A DNA stretch of 64,000 nucleotides from the NCBI GenBank assembly GCA_027492485.1, contig JAPUER010000022.1, positions 16,296 through 80,295 on the forward strand, written 5' to 3'. The notes under the pieces are model-generated. The model was given only the letters and a program-made list of their open reading frames with translations, made no database searches and was not told the DNA's origin. This DNA is from Betaproteobacteria bacterium (GTDB lineage Bacteria > Pseudomonadota > Gammaproteobacteria > Burkholderiales > Casimicrobiaceae). Below are positions 45,627-53,267 of this stretch, in pieces (the first letter of the stretch is position 1; each line of letters opens with the position of its first letter). Made by a program: the position numbers and the translations under genes.

Positions 45627-45708
45627 CCCGTTCGCCCTGAACGCAGTGAAGGGTTCGACCATTGGATGCCGATTTCAGACCCTTCGCCTTCGGCTCAGGG
45701 CGAACGGT
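45627..45708. repeat. Inverted repeat of the CCGTTCGCCCTGA type
   Basis: Arms CCCGTTCGCCCTGAACGCAG... (45627 onward) and ...CGGCTCAGGGCGAACGG (to 45708), about 30 bp each. Directly after pyk and probably part of its mRNA end; copy F of the other element follows 26 bp later. Confidence 0.88.
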
Positions 45709-45733
45709 TCCTACTTGATCATCAGCGTTTTCG

Positions 45734-45855
45734 TAACAGCTTTTCAGGCAAATGGCGTCAGCATTGGGCTAGCGACGCGAAATACTGAATAGTCGACTTT
45801 TAGACCAATCATGCCATGAGCCCATATTGGATAAGGCTTTCAGCGAAAAGTTGAT
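45734..45855. repeat. Dispersed 123-bp palindromic element, copy F
   Basis: Left end TAACAGCTTTT (45734-45744), centre AGTCGACTTTT (45791-45801), right end AAAAGTTGAT (45846-45855). Right arm contains GAGCCCATATTGGATAAGG, shared with copy E. Sits 40 bp before coaBC. Confidence 0.85.
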
Positions 45856-45895
45856 CGCCTCATAGCGCGTCCGCGACGGCGGCTACACTGCGCGC

Positions 45896-47149
45896 ATGGA
45901 AGCTCAAGTCAAACCGACGCAGCGCGTGCTGCTCGGCATCACCGGCGGCATCGCCGCCTACAAAGCGGCCGAATTGACGCGGCTGCTGGTCAAATCCGGC
46001 CGCGACGTGACCGTGGCGATGACCGCGGCGGCGCGCGAATTCGTCGGCCCGGCCACCTTCCAGGCGCTGTCCGGCCGTCCGGTCTACAGCGATCTGTGGG
46101 ACACACGGCCCGACAACGGCATGGCGCACATCGAGCTCACCCGCAATAACGACGTGATGCTGATCGCGCCGGCGTCGGCCGATTTTCTCGCCCGCCTGGT
46201 GCACGGCCGCAGCGACGATCTGCTGTCGACCACCGTGCTGGCGCGCACCATTCCGCTGATCGTGGCGCCGGCGATGAATCTGCAAATGTGGCAAAACCCG
46301 GCCACCCAGCGCAACGTCGCCACCCTGCGCGCCGACGGCGTGCACGTCATCGGCCCCGGCAACGGCGATCAGGCCTGCGGTGAAGTGGGCGACGGCCGCA
46401 TGCTGGAGCCCGCCGAAATCATGGCCGCGCTCGACGCTTGGGCGCAACCGAAAACCCTGCTCGGCAAGCGCGTGCTGATCACCGCCGGTCCCACGCAGGA
46501 AGCGATTGATCCGGTGCGAGTAATCACCAACCACTCCAGCGGCAAGATGGGCTATGCCCTCGCCCAGGCCTGCGCCGAGGCCGGCGCCGAGGTCGTGCTG
46601 GTCAGCGGGCCGACGCATCTATCGACGCCCTTCGCAGGCGTTGCGCCTGGCGAACCCGGCAGCGTGCGCCGCGTCAACGTCGTCAGCGCCGGCGAGATGC
46701 TCGCCGCGGTCGAAACCGAAGTGGACGAGAGCGACATCTTCATCGCCGTCGCCGCCGTCGCCGACTACCGCCCGGTCGCCAGCGCCGAACAGAAGATCAA
46801 GAAGAGCGACGCCGGGCTCAACATCCATCTCGAGCCCACGGTCGACATCCTCGCCCGCATCGCCAGACACGCGCGCCGCAGCGCCAATCCGGCGCGAACC
46901 GGCACGCCACCGTTCTGCGTCGGCTTCGCCGCCGAAAGCGAAAACGTCGAGCAATACGGCGCCGAAAAGCGCGCCCGCAAAGGCATCCCGCTACTCATCG
47001 CCAATCACGCGCAGAGCACGTTTGGAGCGGATGACAATCAGGTGACGCTGATTGACGAGCGCGGCGCGGAAGGCGCAACGCGGCTACCGCGGATGGGGAA
47101 GCTGGCGCTGGCGCGCGCCCTGGCGGCGGAGATCGCATCACGCATCTGA
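45896..47149 (+). CDS. coaBC: Bifunctional phosphopantothenoylcysteine decarboxylase / phosphopantothenate-cysteine ligase
   Basis: 417 residues. Makes 4'-phosphopantetheine from phosphopantothenate and Cys. CoaC flavin domain (about 1-185): LLGITGGIAAYKAAELTRLL, PASADFLARLVHG, PAMNLQMWQNPATQRN and the active Cys in GDQACGEVGDGRM. CoaB domain: VLITAGPTQEAIDPVRVITNHSSGKMGYA (read in parts), then VAAVADYRP and KIKKS, and FAAESENVEQYGAEK. ATG 45896. Confidence 0.96.
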   Translation: MEAQVKPTQRVLLGITGGIAAYKAAELTRLLVKSGRDVTVAMTAAAREFVGPATFQALSGRPVYSDLWDTRPDNGMAHIELTRNNDVMLIAPASADFLARLVHGRSDDLLSTTVLARTIPLIVAPAMNLQMWQNPATQRNVATLRADGVHVIGPGNGDQACGEVGDGRMLEPAEIMAALDAWAQPKTLLGKRVLITAGPTQEAIDPVRVITNHSSGKMGYALAQACAEAGAEVVLVSGPTHLSTPFAGVAPGEPGSVRRVNVVSAGEMLAAVETEVDESDIFIAVAAVADYRPVASAEQKIKKSDAGLNIHLEPTVDILARIARHARRSANPARTGTPPFCVGFAAESENVEQYGAEKRARKGIPLLIANHAQSTFGADDNQVTLIDERGAEGATRLPRMGKLALARALAAEIASRI

Positions 47150-47194
47150 TGCGTTAGAATCAGCGCATCAAACCTCCGCATTAATGGAGCTTCG

Positions 47195-47452
47195 ATGCGC
47201 ACCACGCTCGACATCGACGACGACATCCTCAGCGCCAGCAAAGAGCTGGCCAAAGCGGCCGGCAAAACGGCCGGGCAAGTCATTTCCGAGTTGGCGCGCA
47301 AAGCGCTGACGCAGCCGTATCAACGCACGCCGTCGCCAGCATTCCCCGCAGAAGAACCCGAGCCAATCTGCGGCATTCGACCATTGCCACATCGTGGTGG
47401 TGTCGTCACCAGCGAGATGGTGCGGAAATTGATGGACGACGAGGGCGTCTAG
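47195..47452 (+). CDS. Ribbon-helix-helix antitoxin (VapB-like)
   Basis: 85 residues. MRTTLDIDDDILSASKELAKAAGKTAGQVISELARKAL is a standard RHH N-terminal DNA-binding module; the C-terminal half (PICGIRPLPHRGGVVTSEMVRKLMDDEGV) would wrap the toxin. Its TAG overlaps the GTG of the PIN-domain gene by one base (TAGTG), the usual toxin-antitoxin coupling. It would repress its own promoter just upstream, in the 45 bp after coaBC. Confidence 0.88.
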   Translation: MRTTLDIDDDILSASKELAKAAGKTAGQVISELARKALTQPYQRTPSPAFPAEEPEPICGIRPLPHRGGVVTSEMVRKLMDDEGV

Positions 47453-47877
47453 TGCGAGCGCTTTATGACATCAACGTCCTGATTGCGCTCTTTGATCCAC
47501 AGCACACCCAGCATGCAAAGGCCACCGCGTGGCATGCCGCGAACCCCGACGGCTGGGCGAGTTGCCCGATCACGCAGAACGGGCTGCTGCGCATCGTCTC
47601 ACAGCCTCGCTACCCCAACCCGGCGCCGGTTGGGGTGTTGCGACCGCGCCTCGCGCATGCCACGGCTGGCGCAAACCATCAGTTTTGGCCCGACGATATT
47701 TCGCTCGCAAGCGTTGGCGTGCTGCACGACGGCGCACTCATCACGGCCGGTGCACTCACCGACCTCTACCTGCTCGCGCTCGCGGTACGTCACTCGGGGT
47801 GCCTCGTCACGCTCGACACCCGCGTTCGTTACACCGCTGTCATCGGCGCGACCCCCGGGCATTTGGTCGCGTTGTAG
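47452..47877 (+). CDS. PIN-domain ribonuclease toxin (VapC-like)
   Basis: 141 residues from GTG 47452. The PIN fold starts LYDINVLIALFDPQH with the first catalytic Asp, has conserved Thr/Asn in CPITQNGLLRIVSQPRYPNP, and the later acidic residues in LTDLYLLALAVRHSGCLVTLD. VapC toxins cleave tRNA or rRNA to halt growth. Typically about 130-145 residues, as here. Complete and apparently active. Confidence 0.88.
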   Translation: MRALYDINVLIALFDPQHTQHAKATAWHAANPDGWASCPITQNGLLRIVSQPRYPNPAPVGVLRPRLAHATAGANHQFWPDDISLASVGVLHDGALITAGALTDLYLLALAVRHSGCLVTLDTRVRYTAVIGATPGHLVAL

Positions 47878-48295
47878 GTAAACGCGGCCCCGCCGCTGTT
47901 CTCGCTGCGGCGCAGCCGAAGGGCCTGCAACGCCTTCGTCCAATGGCGTTTCCCAACCGCGGCCCGCGGCACCGCATGCATGCTGCTCTACGGTGATTTG
48001 TGGGAGCGGGCTTGCCCGCGAATGCAGACGATTCACGGGGGCGTACGCCACCACAAAGTTCGGATGTTGGTGGAGGCTTCGCGGGCAAGCCCGCTCCTGC
48101 AGGTCGCGCGTCGACTCACCGGATCATCCGCTATCGCTACTCGGCAGCGAACGGCCTTTGCGGCACAGAGTGGGCCGCGGCTGCCCACCCTACGGCGAGC
48201 ATGGTGACTACGGCGTCCGACCGCGTTTGGTTGCCGCCAGCGCGCGATCAAACCTGCGCTCACACCGGCAGACGGTCGTCTTGATGCGAGCCGCC
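47878..48295. other. 418-bp gap after the toxin gene, with a REP element
   Basis: Holds the REP-like inverted repeat 48000-48101 and GC-rich sequence with phrases such as GGGCCGCGGCTGCCCACCCTAC (48173-48194, read in parts) that look like further degraded repeat sequence. No gene with support was found on either strand. Confidence 0.55.
48000..48101. repeat. REP-like inverted repeat GTGGGAGCGGGCTTGCCCGC
   Basis: Left unit 48000-48021, right unit 48079-48101 inverted, about 57 bp apart. Same sequence type as 49968-50024 and the truncated one at 63965-63986, and very like the REP sequences of Pseudomonas. Confidence 0.85.
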
Positions 48296-49030
48296 TTACT
48301 GCCAAGGCTTGAACGGTGCGATACCAATCACGTCGCCGGTTTTCTTGTCGAGCATCACGGTCATGTCTTCACTGCGGGCCTTGAGGCCTTGAAACACCGT
48401 ATCGGACTCCGTGCGACCATGCGATGCGAGCCACGCGCGAATCTGCTCTGCCTTGCCGGGATTGAACTTGCCAAGCATTGCGACCGGTGCCGCGCGTTGC
48501 AGGATTTCCTCGCGCATGTTGGCGAGGGCTTGGTGGTGCTGCGGAAAGTGCCCGATATCGGCGCCGGCGAGCGCAGAGAAAATCACGCGCTCTTTTTCCT
48601 TCGCGTCATCCGGAGACCGCGTGCCCACCCATACCGGTCCCCACCAGGGCAGCCCTTGGCCGGCCTTCGCCAACTCCTCGGGCGCCACGTCGCTGGCCTG
48701 CACCACATCGAAGCGATGCCCAAGCGCGGCGACGTACACCGGTCGACCTGCGAGCAGCGTGTACACCCCGTAACAAAGCGCGGCGACCTGCACCGTTGCA
48801 ATCACCGCCAGGTCGAAGCGCAGCGACTTCTTCGCCGGGTTGAACACGATCAGCGTCATCAGCGGGCCAAGCGCCACGTCGATACCTAACAGCATCAGAA
48901 AGATGTCCAGCCCGCCGACCGCGCGGAACAACGGCGCGGGATACCAGACGAACCAGAACAGCGCAAGCAAGGTTGCCCCAACGAGCACTGAAAGGGCGAA
49001 GTGAATGGCGGCGGCACGCAAACGTGTCAT
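48296..49030 (-). CDS. TfpX/TfpZ-family type IV pilin accessory protein
   Basis: 244 residues. Four hydrophobic segments in the first 110 residues (AIHFALSVLVGATLLALFWFVWYP, GGLDIFLMLLGIDVALGPLMTLIVF, LAVIATVQVAALCYGVYTLL), preceded by MTRLRAA, then a periplasmic domain (about 110-244) with LPWWGPVWVGTRSPDDAKEKE. TfpX and TfpZ in Pseudomonas aeruginosa sit beside pilA and adjust surface pilus amount. Position after pilA fits. A hairpin terminator separates the two. Confidence 0.82.
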   Translation of the reverse strand: MTRLRAAAIHFALSVLVGATLLALFWFVWYPAPLFRAVGGLDIFLMLLGIDVALGPLMTLIVFNPAKKSLRFDLAVIATVQVAALCYGVYTLLAGRPVYVAALGHRFDVVQASDVAPEELAKAGQGLPWWGPVWVGTRSPDDAKEKERVIFSALAGADIGHFPQHHQALANMREEILQRAAPVAMLGKFNPGKAEQIRAWLASHGRTESDTVFQGLKARSEDMTVMLDKKTGDVIGIAPFKPWQ

Positions 49031-49064
49031 GGCAAAGTAGATCGATGAGAAAAACGAATCGCAC

Positions 49065-49094
49065 AAAAGCAAACACCGCCCGAAGGCGGTGTTT
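49065..49094. terminator. Hairpin between pilA and the pilin accessory gene
   Basis: AAACACCGCC (49071-49080), loop CGAA, GGCGGTGTTT (49085-49094) is a perfect 10-bp stem. On the minus strand it is followed by GCTTTTGTG, a weak T-tract, so it probably attenuates rather than fully stops pilA readthrough into the accessory gene. Confidence 0.6.
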
Positions 49095-49172
49095 CGCGCG
49101 GCGGCAGCACACTAGCAAAGCTGCCGCCGTACGATGGCGGGCACAACATGCCCACCATCGCCGCGGAAGTCA

Positions 49173-49652
49173 CTACGCCTTACAAACCGACGGCAGGTAG
49201 TTAGCATTGACGTTCGTCGCATTGGTACCAACCACAGTCAAGCCAGCTGGTACCGCACGATTGCCACAGATCCACGAAATGTCGTTGTTGGTGCTCAATG
49301 CAGGACGAACCGTCAAAAGCGTGCCGCTAAGCGCCGCATTGGATTGTCCACCGTACGTAACAGTAATCACACCACCCGCACTAGTCACGCTACCCACCAA
49401 TTTGCTAGAAGGGTTGTTCGCAATACCCAGAGCAGCATTGTTCGCAGGCCACGCACCGCGATCCGCATAGAAGGCTGCGATATCCGTCTTGAGGCCAGTG
49501 ATCATAGTCAGCCCTTCAGACGCTTGAGCGCGGATCAGATAATTTTGGTACGCCGGAATCGCCAACGCCGCCAAAATACCAATGATCGCCACAACGATCA
49601 TCAATTCGATCAGGGTGAAACCCTTTTGTACTGCACGAACGGTACGTTTCAT
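49173..49652 (-). CDS. pilA: Type IV major pilin
   Basis: 159 residues. Leader [11 protein letters not shown] is cleaved before F12 by PilD, giving the classical [19 protein letters not shown] hydrophobic spine with Glu at +5. C-terminal disulfide loop from WICGNRA to LPSVCKA. An AAGGA precedes ATG 49652 by 7 bases, and a sigma-54-like promoter lies at 49717-49733. The variable globular part (about 60-155) is rich in Gly, Ser and Thr. Base composition is lower in GC than the neighbours, typical of pilin genes under diversifying exchange. Confidence 0.93.
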   Translation of the reverse strand: MKRTVRAVQKGFTLIELMIVVAIIGILAALAIPAYQNYLIRAQASEGLTMITGLKTDIAAFYADRGAWPANNAALGIANNPSSKLVGSVTSAGGVITVTYGGQSNAALSGTLLTVRPALSTNNDISWICGNRAVPAGLTVVGTNATNVNANYLPSVCKA

Positions 49653-49716
49653 TTCAATGTCCTTCCCCGGAATCGGGATTTGATGTTTCAGCGACTGGCG
49701 CTGCATGGTCGGCAAT

Positions 49717-49733
49717 ATGCAGCGGCCGTGCCA
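49717..49733 (-). promoter_or_regulatory. Sigma-54 (RpoN) promoter of pilA
   Basis: Read on the minus strand TGGCACGGCCGCTGCAT: the -24 GG and -12 GC are at the required 10-base spacing and 13 of the conserved positions fit TGGCACGNNNNTTGCW with one substitution (C for T). It would start transcription near 49706, giving a 5' UTR of about 54 bases. pilA transcription by RpoN and PilR is well known in Pseudomonas. Confidence 0.75.
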
Positions 49734-50033
49734 CCGCGGCCGTCAACCGCGAAAGCGCTTGTAAGGCATTGATTGTTATAGACATTTATTTTCTCGCCGG
49801 CACTGCTTTGAGCACGACGTCGCCAATTTGGCGAGCCGCGCCACCGTTCGAACTGCCAATTTGCGGCAGGACGCTGCCCGTGGCAGTCAGCGCTAGGCGC
49901 GCTGCGCGTTGGGAACACATCGAAAACGTTTCCCTGCCGAATCGGCAGCGCAATGTTTGACTTGCTTTGTGGGAGCGGGCTTGCCCGCGAAGGCAGGCGA
50001 TTCGCGGGCAAGCCCGCTCCCACAGGCCACACT
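49734..50033. other. 300-bp gap upstream of the pilA promoter
   Basis: Could hold PilR binding sites upstream of the sigma-54 promoter. Most of the rest is the REP element 49968-50024 and unassigned sequence; a short GGCAGC-rich patch near 49930 is unexplained. No gene seen. Confidence 0.5.
49968..50024. repeat. REP-like perfect inverted repeat
   Basis: Arms of 23 bp (49968-49990, TGTGGGAGCGGGCTTGCCCG..., and 50002-50024) are perfectly complementary over an 11-bp loop. The element follows the stop codon of the Uma2 gene (50034) on the minus strand by about 10 bases. Confidence 0.9.
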
Positions 50034-50642
50034 TCAGGCCGACGCCGTCACGGTCGCGCCGGGCGCCGCGTCGCGCTCAATGTCGGCCCACAACGCCCGC
50101 GCCGTCAGCGTGAACGCCACACTGTCGAGCGCGAGCCCCGCCGCGTCGTCGGCCAGCTCGGTGGGGTGCAGCACCCACAAGCCATCGCCACCGCGCCGGT
50201 ACAGGTCAGCCCGACGGCGCTCAAGGTCAACCAGCAGGTATTCGCGCAACGATTCGAGCGCGCGGTAGCTTGCGAATTTCACGCCGCGATCGTAGGCCTC
50301 GGTCGACTTCGAGAGCACTTCCACAATCAGCACGGGCTCGGATTTGCTGAGGCGGCTATCGCGATCCGCGTCACTACAGGTGACCAGAACGTCCGGATAG
50401 AAATATTCGTTGCGGGCACGCACGTGCAGCTTCATGTCGGCCATGTAGACGCGACGGGGCGTGCCGCGCAGGTGTTCGCGCAGGGCGATATAGGCATTGC
50501 CAGCGGCGGTGACATGCCGGTCTTCCGCCCCCGCCATTTGGAACACTTCACCACCGACAAATTCATGCCGCTCGGGCTGATCGGCCTCCCAGGCCAAGTA
50601 GTCGGCGGCAGTAAACGGAATCTGGCGAACAAGGTTCGACAT
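50034..50642 (-). CDS. Uma2/DUF820 family putative endonuclease
   Basis: 202 residues. Typical order: FTAADYLAWEADQPERHEFVGGEVFQMAG, then the PD-(D/E)XK-like core YPDVLVTCS (Asp), PVLIVEVLSKSTEAYDRGVKFASYR (E-V-x-S) and LREYLLVDLERR. Family members are restriction-endonuclease-like and often come in many copies in cyanobacteria and elsewhere; the real role is not settled. Start ATG 50642 since upstream codons come from repeat DNA. It stands alone among repeats. Confidence 0.85.
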   Translation of the reverse strand: MSNLVRQIPFTAADYLAWEADQPERHEFVGGEVFQMAGAEDRHVTAAGNAYIALREHLRGTPRRVYMADMKLHVRARNEYFYPDVLVTCSDADRDSRLSKSEPVLIVEVLSKSTEAYDRGVKFASYRALESLREYLLVDLERRRADLYRRGGDGLWVLHPTELADDAAGLALDSVAFTLTARALWADIERDAAPGATVTASA

Positions 50643-50743
50643 GGCGTCCACTCGATGAGCGAGAGGGTGTGATGATACGCGCGCCATCGGGCGGTGCGGT
50701 ATGGCTATTGAGGATTTCCGATTGGTTACCTGCCTCAGGCAAC

Positions 50744-50851
50744 TGTCGTCCCCGCGAAGGCGGGGACCCAGACCGAAACACCTGCGCCGTGCCATCTATT
50801 TCGCGTTCGGCTGAGTTCTACGGTCTGGATTCCCGCCTTCGTGGGAATGAC
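50744..50851. repeat. GTCGTCCCCGCGAAGGCGGGG-type inverted repeat
   Basis: Arms 50744-50774 and 50820-50851 (CGGTCTGGATTCCCGCCTTC...) are reverse complements with few mismatches; each arm also has an internal small hairpin CCCCGCGAAGGCGGGG. A type seen in many Proteobacteria. Confidence 0.85.
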
Positions 50852-50909
50852 ACGGAATGAACGCAAGCAACTAATCAGGTGAGGGTTTCACAATTCGCGG
50901 CCCGCCGGT

Positions 50910-50940
50910 ACCGTTCGCCCTGCGCGAAGCGAAGGGTCTG
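50910..50940. repeat. Single arm of the CCGTTCGCCCTGA repeat
   Basis: TACCGTTCGCCCTGCGCGAA then GCGAAGGGTCTG. Only one arm is present; it lies just past the end of the DUF3025 gene. Confidence 0.7.
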
Positions 50941-50974
50941 ATGTCAGAGGGGGTTGTCGCCAGTATGAGGAAAC

Positions 50975-51724
50975 TCAATCACGCAAACGCCGGGGTCGGA
51001 ACACGGCGCGATCGTCGTAGCAGTCCGGGTGTTCGTTCTCGGCAAACCAGCCCGGCACGCCGAGGATGGGCAACGGCAGACGATGCTCGGCGGCAGCGAG
51101 CAGGTGTCCGCCAACAATTCCGTTGGCGAGATGCCGGTCCAGCGTGGCGAGCGGCGTGGCGGGCGACCGATCGACCCACAGCGCCTTCACCGTCAGCCCG
51201 CGATGCGGATTGCTGGCGAGTTGCTCCAGCGTGCCGTGGCCGAACAGGATGACGCGGCAGTGGCGAACGAACGCCGTTCGGTGCTCGACGAACAGCCGCC
51301 GCCACTCGTGCGCTTCGTGCAGTGCGCGCAGATCGGCGCGCTGGCTGACGATCAGCGCGCCGGCTTCGTCGAACAGCGTCAGGATGTCGCGCCGGCGCGG
51401 ACGGCCGTTGGCAGTCGCCGCGGCGCCCAGCGCGACGTGGGCTTCGCTGATGGCGCGCTTCGATTGCGGAAAAGCACGCCAGACCAGTGCGTTGACGGTG
51501 TCGTGCAAATTGCCCGGGCGGACGATCAGCTCGTTGCGCTCGACCAGGCGGCGCTCGAATTCAAGTGCGCCGAGCGCGCGGGGCGGCGGCGGGACGAGCG
51601 TGGGGCCGATTGCTTGCGGCGCCGACGAACCCATCGCATCGCGATAGGGCGCGAATGCCGGGTGCCCGAACAGCGCTGGCGGGACGTCCGCCAGCGCGAC
51701 CGCGTCAACGGTGGCGTCCGCCAC
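50975..51724 (-). CDS. DUF3025 family protein
   Basis: About 249 residues from GTG 51724. Segments ELIVRPGNLHDTVNALVWRAFPQSKRAI and LTLFDEAGALIVS, and FGHGTLEQLASNPHRGLTVKALWV and VPGWFAENEHPDCYDDRAVFRPRR, match the DUF3025 family, common in Betaproteobacteria and of unknown function; conserved His and Asp suggest an enzyme. It begins inside the last 20 bases of the zinc-ribbon gene, so the start could also be at TTG 51754. Confidence 0.82.
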   Translation of the reverse strand: MADATVDAVALADVPPALFGHPAFAPYRDAMGSSAPQAIGPTLVPPPPRALGALEFERRLVERNELIVRPGNLHDTVNALVWRAFPQSKRAISEAHVALGAAATANGRPRRRDILTLFDEAGALIVSQRADLRALHEAHEWRRLFVEHRTAFVRHCRVILFGHGTLEQLASNPHRGLTVKALWVDRSPATPLATLDRHLANGIVGGHLLAAAEHRLPLPILGVPGWFAENEHPDCYDDRAVFRPRRLRD

Positions 51725-52877
51725 CCAGCCCGCCCAGCACGACGAAGACCACAATCAGCGCAGCGATCACCGCCAGCGCGATCTTGATCCAGCTCTTCGG
51801 ATATTCGCCGTCGATCTTGCCGGTGACGGCGTTGATGATGACCTGAAAATCCTTGCTGGAATAGACATAGGTCAGCAGCCACACCGGCGCCAGGATGTGC
51901 TTGAAGGTCTGCCGCGAGAAGTTGGCGTTGATCTGCAGATTGCGCTGGGTGTCGCCCGGCACCTGCTGCGAGCAGAGCGTGCGGGTGTCGTCCAGCATGC
52001 GTTCGCGGCTGGCTTTCGCGGCGGCGATCAGGTCGATCTGATAGCGCTCGACCGTCCAGCCGCTGACATAGGCCGGGTCGTAGGCTTTGAGCGCGCCGGT
52101 GCCTTTCTCGGTGGTCGGGAACGGCTCGATGTTGCGCAACAGGCCCTGATGCACGCCCCTCGAGCCGCAGACCAGCGTGTCGTCAAAGAAATGGTTGAGG
52201 CTGCCGGAGGCGTATTCCCAGCGCACGCGCTGCGCCTGCCGCGTCTTCTGCTCGCCGTTCTCGTAATAGGTCTCGGTGACGTAGTAGTAGTAGCCGGCCT
52301 CGGCCTGCCAGCGGGCATCGACCAGCGCATCGAACGTCCAGTACGGCAGATAGACGCCCTTGACGGTGTCGGTCATCGCCTTGCGCTTGAGCGCGTTCGG
52401 CGCCCACCAGAGCTTGCCGTACCAGGCGCGGATGCGGTCGCGCGCCTGCGGCTCGCTGACCTGGAACGGCAGGATACCTTCCGGCCGGATCACGTCGCCC
52501 GATTCGTCGTAATCGACAATCGCCGAGGCGCCGCAGAATTCGCAGGACTTGGCCTGTTTCGAGGCGTCGAAGACGCTGATCGCCTGGCACTGCCGGCACT
52601 TGATCATGCGCGTGGCGCGCGCCCAGCCGCGCGCTTCGCCCTGCATGTCGCGCAGCGCGGCGACGAGATCGTGTTCGACGACGTCGGTGGACTGGATGCC
52701 CGGGATCGCCTCGGACTCCTTCGGCATCGGCGCCTCGGTACCGCAAAAGGCGCACACCAGCTTCTGCTTGGCAGGATTCCACACCGCCTCGCCGCCGCAC
52801 GCAACGCAGGTGTACTTGCTGCGGGCCTGCTTTTCAGGGGCGGTGGCAGCGGTGTGGGTGGCGGTGGGTGGATTCAT
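51705..52877 (-). CDS. Double zinc-ribbon membrane protein, YdjG-like
   Basis: 390 residues. Two treble-clef ribbons: CVACGGEAVW with CAFCGTEA (about 24-47) and CRQCQAISVF with CEFCGASA (about 93-118). A folded middle domain contains GKLWWAPNALKRKAMTD and WTFDALVDARWQAEAGYYYY, and a C-terminal membrane helix lies at about 363-383 (IKIALAVIAALIVVFVVLGG). This domain order resembles Bacillus YdjG, which works with the SPFH protein YdjI and PspA-family YdjF at the membrane. The SPFH protein here is two genes upstream (53222), supporting the match. Confidence 0.82.
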   Translation of the reverse strand: MNPPTATHTAATAPEKQARSKYTCVACGGEAVWNPAKQKLVCAFCGTEAPMPKESEAIPGIQSTDVVEHDLVAALRDMQGEARGWARATRMIKCRQCQAISVFDASKQAKSCEFCGASAIVDYDESGDVIRPEGILPFQVSEPQARDRIRAWYGKLWWAPNALKRKAMTDTVKGVYLPYWTFDALVDARWQAEAGYYYYVTETYYENGEQKTRQAQRVRWEYASGSLNHFFDDTLVCGSRGVHQGLLRNIEPFPTTEKGTGALKAYDPAYVSGWTVERYQIDLIAAAKASRERMLDDTRTLCSQQVPGDTQRNLQINANFSRQTFKHILAPVWLLTYVYSSKDFQVIINAVTGKIDGEYPKSWIKIALAVIAALIVVFVVLGGLGGGRHR

Positions 52878-52928
52878 GGCAGGGAGATCCGATGATGCTT
52901 AAACGCCGCGGAGGGCGCAAACTTCCAG

Positions 52929-53047
52929 TCAGCATTTGTCCAGAACGACCGCTGCATCGGGAGCAATCTGGCAAATCGCGCAAAGTCGACATCAAGCCAA
53001 ATCGGCGGCTGGTCCCCGTTCAGTGGCGCTTTCATCGAAAAGTTAAT
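52929..53047. repeat. Dispersed 123-bp palindromic element, copy G
   Basis: Left end TCAGCATTT (near 52929), centre AAAGTCGAC (52982-52990) with decayed right half, right end AAAAGTTAAT (53038-53047). The most diverged copy. It separates the zinc-ribbon gene from the small membrane gene that ends at 53043. Confidence 0.7.
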
Positions 53048-53267
53048 GGATAGTGTGACGGTCACGCAAGCAATTCCATCCCCACTTGGCCAGGAACGCT
53101 CCGACAAGCAGAAGGAGCGTTCCAAGACGCCACCACACGTCGTGCTCAATCAACAGGTATCCGCCGTAAATCGCGCCGGCGCAACCAACGACCAGCAGTG
53201 TTCCGCCAAAAACGCGCAGCGCTAGCCCCTCAGGAACGTATCCACCGCCTCGCGCGTGATGCGCCAC
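53043..53267 (-). CDS. Small two-helix membrane protein between SPFH and zinc-ribbon genes
   Basis: 74 residues from GTG 53267. Two membrane segments (LRVFGGTLLVVGCAGAIYGGYLL and WWRLGTLLLLVGAFLAKWGW) with a short loop, basic C-terminus. It would overlap the end of the SPFH gene by 46 bases; a later start is possible. The last codons lie in the end of repeat copy G. Hydrophobic pattern and position in an operon of membrane proteins argue that it is real; no family recognised. Confidence 0.5.
   Translation of the reverse strand: MAHHARGGGYVPEGLALRVFGGTLLVVGCAGAIYGGYLLIEHDVWWRLGTLLLLVGAFLAKWGWNCLRDRHTIH

Larger units (their letters stand above)
50643..50974. other. 332-bp gap filled by two repeats
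   Basis: Contains the inverted repeat 50744-50851 and the half-repeat 50910-50940. Nothing else with support, apart from a possible promoter for the Uma2 gene before 50660. Confidence 0.6.
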
